Below, piece by piece: positions 61,501 through 64,000 of a DNA stretch of 64,000 bases (within the stretch, counting starts at the first letter, position 1; each line of letters begins with the position of its first letter). A program made the translations under genes and the position numbers. Under the pieces are notes generated by a model, which had not been told where the DNA came from, ran no database searches, and saw only the letters and a list, made by a program, of their open reading frames with translations. The DNA lies in the NCBI RefSeq assembly GCF_036417845.1, contig NC_089979.1, positions 23,687,958 through 23,751,957 of the forward strand. The letters are read 5' to 3'. Source of the stretch: Apteryx mantelli (taxonomy: Eukaryota > Chordata > Aves > Apterygiformes > Apterygidae).

Positions 61501-63953
61501 GAACCAGCAGACAGAGAATTCTCTAACTAACTTTGAGTTAAAAGATTTATCCAGATGCATCAGCATTCAAAATTACATTCCTATAGAAAAATTATTTTAT
61601 AATAAGTGTTGTTTGTAAAATTCACATTTGTATGTATTTTTACAAGCATTCACAGACAAGATTAAGAGGGTAAATAAAAGAAGGTAATAAAGAACAAGAA
61701 AATACTCTAAGGCAACAGGAAACATGTTAGATATATTCCCTGTGTGCATTTCCTAACACGTACGTTTTTGAAAGCCTGTCTCCTAAAAAGCAAGTCATAT
61801 GTGAGGAGAGAGTATGAAATGATCTTTGGGAACATGCACATTGACCATAACATATTTCTAGTGACCTTTGTTTGCTGAAATGACTAATTGCAGGCGTCCC
61901 CCCTACACACACAGATAGATACCTTTATGGCTTTAAAGAGAAGACTAGGATGATTGCAAAGTTTTTTCAAAGCTCCTATGCATATTAGATAAGGACTATT
62001 TTCTAGTCTGCCTTGTAGACAGGACCTAACAACTTGCGAATTAAGCAGTTTTCGATACAGTTCAAGTTGCAGTGCTGTTGGTCGGCAGAAGATTACGCTC
62101 TCCTTTTTGGGGGGGAGAAATTTGTTTATAACCTCCTGAGTTCTCCTAAGAATAAAGAGTCCAGTTAGGCGTGTAAGTTCTGATGCTCTATTTTCTCCTA
62201 ATTCCTTTTCTTCCTAAAAGAACAAAGCACAAAATTAGTGCCAATTTTGCATTCCATCAAGATTCCACAATAATTTTCTATGTGATCACAATAATTTTCT
62301 ATGCAATCGCAATGATTTTCTATGTGATTTTAATTAGGCAGAAATGAACAGTTTAAATGTATGATAACACTTTCTGACACAGGGCTATAGTGGTTGGTTC
62401 TTTTCCAATCACTATGACTGCATTAGCTTAGTTCTAGGTCTGGCTTCTAAAGTCTTAAACAAAGGAAGATAATGTCCCAGAAGACATACAAGGCTCAATT
62501 TATATTCCAGAATTTCTTGACTGATGCAACAAAATCATGCAGATTTTGCAGTACTGTGAAGAAACCATGAATGAATAGCATATAATCATACAGCAATTTG
62601 CATGGTATTTGTGGGAATGCAAGGTGTTGGAAGAATACATTTTGCCTGATTATGAATAGGCAGCTAAGGTGCTATGATCTCAAGAGGCATGTATTCCTCC
62701 ACCTCCCTTTGGAGAACAACAGTATTTTATTTCAAATAGGAGGCTGAAAAGCTTTCCTTACCATTAGTAGTCCTGAACTATGCCAAAATGCCAACTTTTC
62801 CAACTATTTTGGTACCCCCCAACAGGTTTAAACATAAGCTGGGAACACTGAACTAGGACCTTACACACAAAAAAAGACAGAGAATGCACAGTAGCATCCA
62901 ACCCCCCAAATATATTAGATCTAGGATCCTCAAAGGAGGCAAAAAAATTGTTTGCTTTGAATAACCTAGGCAGAGTTTAATTATTTAAACCTCATTTTAT
63001 TCCATAGGAAGTAAATTTCACAATGCTCTCTATGAATTTTCTGCTATAATTGCATTTTTTTTTAATAATATACCTTTGTTGCTGAAGGTTCTCTGGACCT
63101 GACAATAGGCTCCTCATATATCTTTCTATATGTGGATAAAGAACCAAGTATTCCTGGATTTACAAACTCTATTAATGCATAAAATTCTTGCAAGTCGTTT
63201 TGGATTGGAGTACCTGGAAAGAGAAAAAAATAATTCTGCATTTTTCAGGTTTTTCTTGAAACTGATAGAAGTACAATCATTGAATTCAGAGTTTAATGTT
63301 GAGAATGCACTCTGAAGACAGATGTCTTATTTCAATGTGAATTACTCAGAGTACTAATTAATCTACAACTTTATCATGACTAATAAACTACTGTCTGTAA
63401 CTATACAGACTGCAAATTTAGTTATTGTGACAAATGAATTAAAAAAATTAATTTCTAAATCAATTTGATTAAATAAATACAAAGGAAAACAATGCTTGTG
63501 TATAAACAGAGTCCTGACTCTCTTATAGAAGTTCCCAGACTGCTCGCCAGTCCCTGAAATTAGATAAATTTTGAATTTTTTATAAAACATTTTTGGAAAT
63601 AATCTGTTTTCACAAGACATATTGTATTTAATACCAATTCCCAAAATTTATACTGTACTCCTGCTGTACTTACAGTATCTTTATCCTTTACCCCACCTTG
63701 CACTTTTAGCATAACTAAATATTAGAAGTAACCATAGATACTAACCAGTAAGGATAATTCGTCTCTCACAAGACAGACTAGTGAGGGCTGTAGTTGTCTT
63801 AATAGAGCTATTTTTCAGACGATGTCCTTCATCACAGATAAGGAGGTTAAATTCTGCAGCCTGAATTTGATCCAACGAGCGCAGTAGCATCTCATAACTG
63901 ATTATCATAACTGAATAAAGTGGAGAACTGATGAATTCTTCTACTTTGTGATC
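52346..63953 (-). CDS. RAD54B: RAD54B, DNA repair/recombination SWI2/SNF2 ATPase (partial: last eight coding exons)
   Basis: Eight exons (63746-63953, 63074-63213, 61923-62213, 60279-60451, 57662-57923, 56277-56343, 55767-55967, 52346-52563) join in frame to 1560 nt, which is 519 residues plus TAA. RAD54B is a nuclear dsDNA-dependent ATPase that assists RAD51/DMC1 in homologous recombination by translocating on DNA. In order the visible part holds motif II DEGH (visible residues 41-44), motif III LTGTPIQND, the inter-lobe insertion, the C-lobe strand VVLVSNYTQTL, motif V SSKAGGVGLNL, motif VI with ATDIQAMARVWRDGQ, IEEKIYQRQ, and the RAD54B-specific tail with LSMSQL-QWKHFSG and FLERI-ENVSFIFQN. 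The N-terminal region and Walker A lie beyond 64000. No frameshift or premature stop was seen. It lies upstream of GEM on the same strand. The tail distinguishes it from RAD54L. Confidence 0.97.
52564..55766 (-). other. RAD54B last intron
   Basis: 3.2 kb, GTGAGT to TTTTTCAG. Short open frames at 54721-55105 encode hydrophobic sequence of no recognisable family and are not supported as genes. Confidence 0.9.
55767..55967 (-). CDS. RAD54B: RAD54B exon with IEEKIYQRQ and the start of the C-terminal tail
   Basis: 201 nt, acceptor CAATACAG, donor CAAA|GTGAGT in phase 1. It encodes GSIEEKIYQRQISKQ, GAVVDLSKTSEHIHFS, LRNLFTLHED and CVTHDLLEC, followed by a variable linker. Confidence 0.96.
55968..56276 (-). 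other. RAD54B short intron after the motif VI exon
   Basis: 309 bp, donor GTTGGA and acceptor CAATACAG. It includes a short (TA)n run near 56161-56170. Confidence 0.9.
56277..56343 (-). CDS. RAD54B: RAD54B 67-nt exon with motif VI
   Basis: The acceptor is TCTTTAG and the donor ACAG|GTTGGA, phase 1. It encodes AMARVWRDGQKHTVCIYRLL and TT, which contains the motif VI arginines. It has no in-frame Met-initiated frame long enough to be listed alone, so it was found from the gap between flanking exons. Confidence 0.94.
56344..57661 (-). other. RAD54B intron before the motif VI exon
   Basis: 1.3 kb, donor GTCTGA and acceptor CTTTAG. No element recognised. Confidence 0.9.
57662..57923 (-). CDS. 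RAD54B: RAD54B exon with motifs IV-V
   Basis: 262 nt, acceptor TTTGACAG, donor TTCAG|GTCTGA in phase 0. It encodes VVLVSNYTQTLNILQ, YTRLDGHTPVSQRQ, LLSSKAGGVGLNLVG and YDIDWNPATDIQ, the most conserved part of the second RecA-like lobe. Confidence 0.97.
58338..58458 (+). repeat. Local direct duplication, copy 1 (RAD54B intron)
   Basis: About 120 bp, running from CTTTTTAAGGAGATTGG to AAGCAGCAAAACTTTA. It is about 94% identical to 59130-59250, with roughly seven differences, mostly in A runs. Confidence 0.92.
59130..59250 (+). repeat. Local direct duplication, copy 2 (RAD54B intron)
   Basis: Second copy, 792 bp downstream in the same orientation. The flanks are unrelated, and the ends do not look like LTR TG...CA termini or poly(A)-tailed retrocopies. 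Confidence 0.92.
60279..60451 (-). CDS. RAD54B: RAD54B exon ending at a GC donor
   Basis: 173 nt, acceptor TTTTCATAG. The exon ends GAAAG and is followed by GCAAGT, a non-canonical GC donor, in phase 2. It encodes an acidic linker (DEHDESSLYEGL), then GSGKLQVLVRLLAAIHEL, the start of the C-terminal helicase lobe. The frame requires this exact end, because the next exon restores AG|A = Arg before VVLVSNYTQ. Confidence 0.94.
60452..61922 (-). other. RAD54B intron between the 291-nt and 173-nt exons
   Basis: 1.5 kb, GTATCT to TTCATAG. AT-rich with no recognised element. Confidence 0.9.
61923..62213 (-). CDS. RAD54B: RAD54B exon with the LTGLFILRRT segment and lobe linker
   Basis: 291 nt, acceptor TCTTTTAG, donor AAAG|GTATCT, phase 0 at both ends. 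It encodes EEKELGENRASELTRLTG, FILRRTQEVI, QLELYRKLLNSQVV and GALKKLCNHP, all typical of the RAD54 second lobe. A C7 run followed directly by A5 is read in frame here. Confidence 0.95.
62214..63073 (-). other. RAD54B intron after the motif III exon
   Basis: 860 bp, GTATAT to CTTTTAG. It contains the 21-bp minisatellite at 62266-62328, about 50 nt upstream of the acceptor. Confidence 0.9.
62266..62328 (+). repeat. 21-bp minisatellite, three units
   Basis: Units at 62266-62286, 62287-62307 and 62308-62328 share the core CAATAATTTTCTATG. Units 1 and 2 differ at 2-3 positions, and unit 3 at a few more. It lies in the RAD54B intron just upstream of the acceptor at 62214. Confidence 0.93.
63074..63213 (-). 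CDS. RAD54B: RAD54B exon with motif III (GTPIQND)
   Basis: 140 nt, acceptor TTTCCAG, donor AAAG|GTATAT in phase 0. It encodes TPIQNDLQEFYALIEFVNPG and the following YRKIYEEPI segment up to EPSATK. Confidence 0.95.
63214..63745 (-). other. RAD54B intron after the motif II exon
   Basis: 532 bp, GTTAGT to TTTCCAG. AT-rich with nothing else recognised. Confidence 0.9.
63746..63953 (-). CDS. RAD54B: RAD54B exon with helicase motif II (DEGH)
   Basis: 208 nt, acceptor CTTGCAG, donor ACTG|GTTAGT in phase 1. It encodes DHKVEEFI through RRIILTG, including the Walker B/DEGH box that coordinates Mg-ATP. It is the first exon present in the window. Confidence 0.96.
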
Positions 63954-64000
63954 CTGCAAGCATAAAAGAAAATACATGATACAACTATCTATTTGAAGAT

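Overview
The window reads as vertebrate, most likely bird, nuclear DNA. Genes are split into short exons with GT-AG introns, the spacers are long, and the recognisable repeats are CR1 LINE fragments plus an old MIR-type SINE. CR1 points to a sauropsid, and the low repeat density fits a bird better than a crocodilian or turtle. The species cannot be named from the sequence alone.

Two protein-coding genes are supported, both on the minus strand. GEM, an RGK-family small GTPase, lies at about 6.8-15.9 kb. All four coding exons were reconstructed (7743-8020, 9508-9712, 10213-10286, 13459-13792). They join in frame to 296 codons plus a stop. A probable non-coding first exon and a TATA/CRE promoter lie near 15.8-15.97 kb, and a 3' UTR of about 0.93 kb ends at a cluster of AATAAA signals near 6.82 kb. 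RAD54B, a SWI2/SNF2-type recombination motor, fills 52.3-64 kb. Its last eight coding exons are present and encode 519 residues, from just before helicase motif II to the stop. The earlier exons lie beyond the right edge. As I recall the mammalian map, GEM and RAD54B are also same-strand neighbours there, so this looks like conserved linkage rather than a functional operon.

Region by region: 1-6.8 kb is spacer with one CR1 (about 405-870), a G15 tract and a MIR-like SINE. 6.8-15.97 kb is GEM. 16-52.3 kb is a spacer of about 36 kb with no supportable gene. It holds a diverged direct-repeat pair (19-20 kb), a cluster of hairpins (22.85-23.35 kb), a long imperfect inverted repeat (34.8-35.9 kb), other old interspersed repeats and a CR1 (44.36-44.70 kb). 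52.3-64 kb is RAD54B, whose introns carry a local 120-bp duplication and a 21-bp minisatellite.

I found no new multi-gene system. The points most worth a second look are: a probable acceptor shift in GEM that removes one residue; a GC-AG intron in RAD54B; a poly(A) hexamer overlapping the RAD54B stop codon; the 34.8-35.9 kb inverted repeat; and the hairpin cluster near 23 kb.
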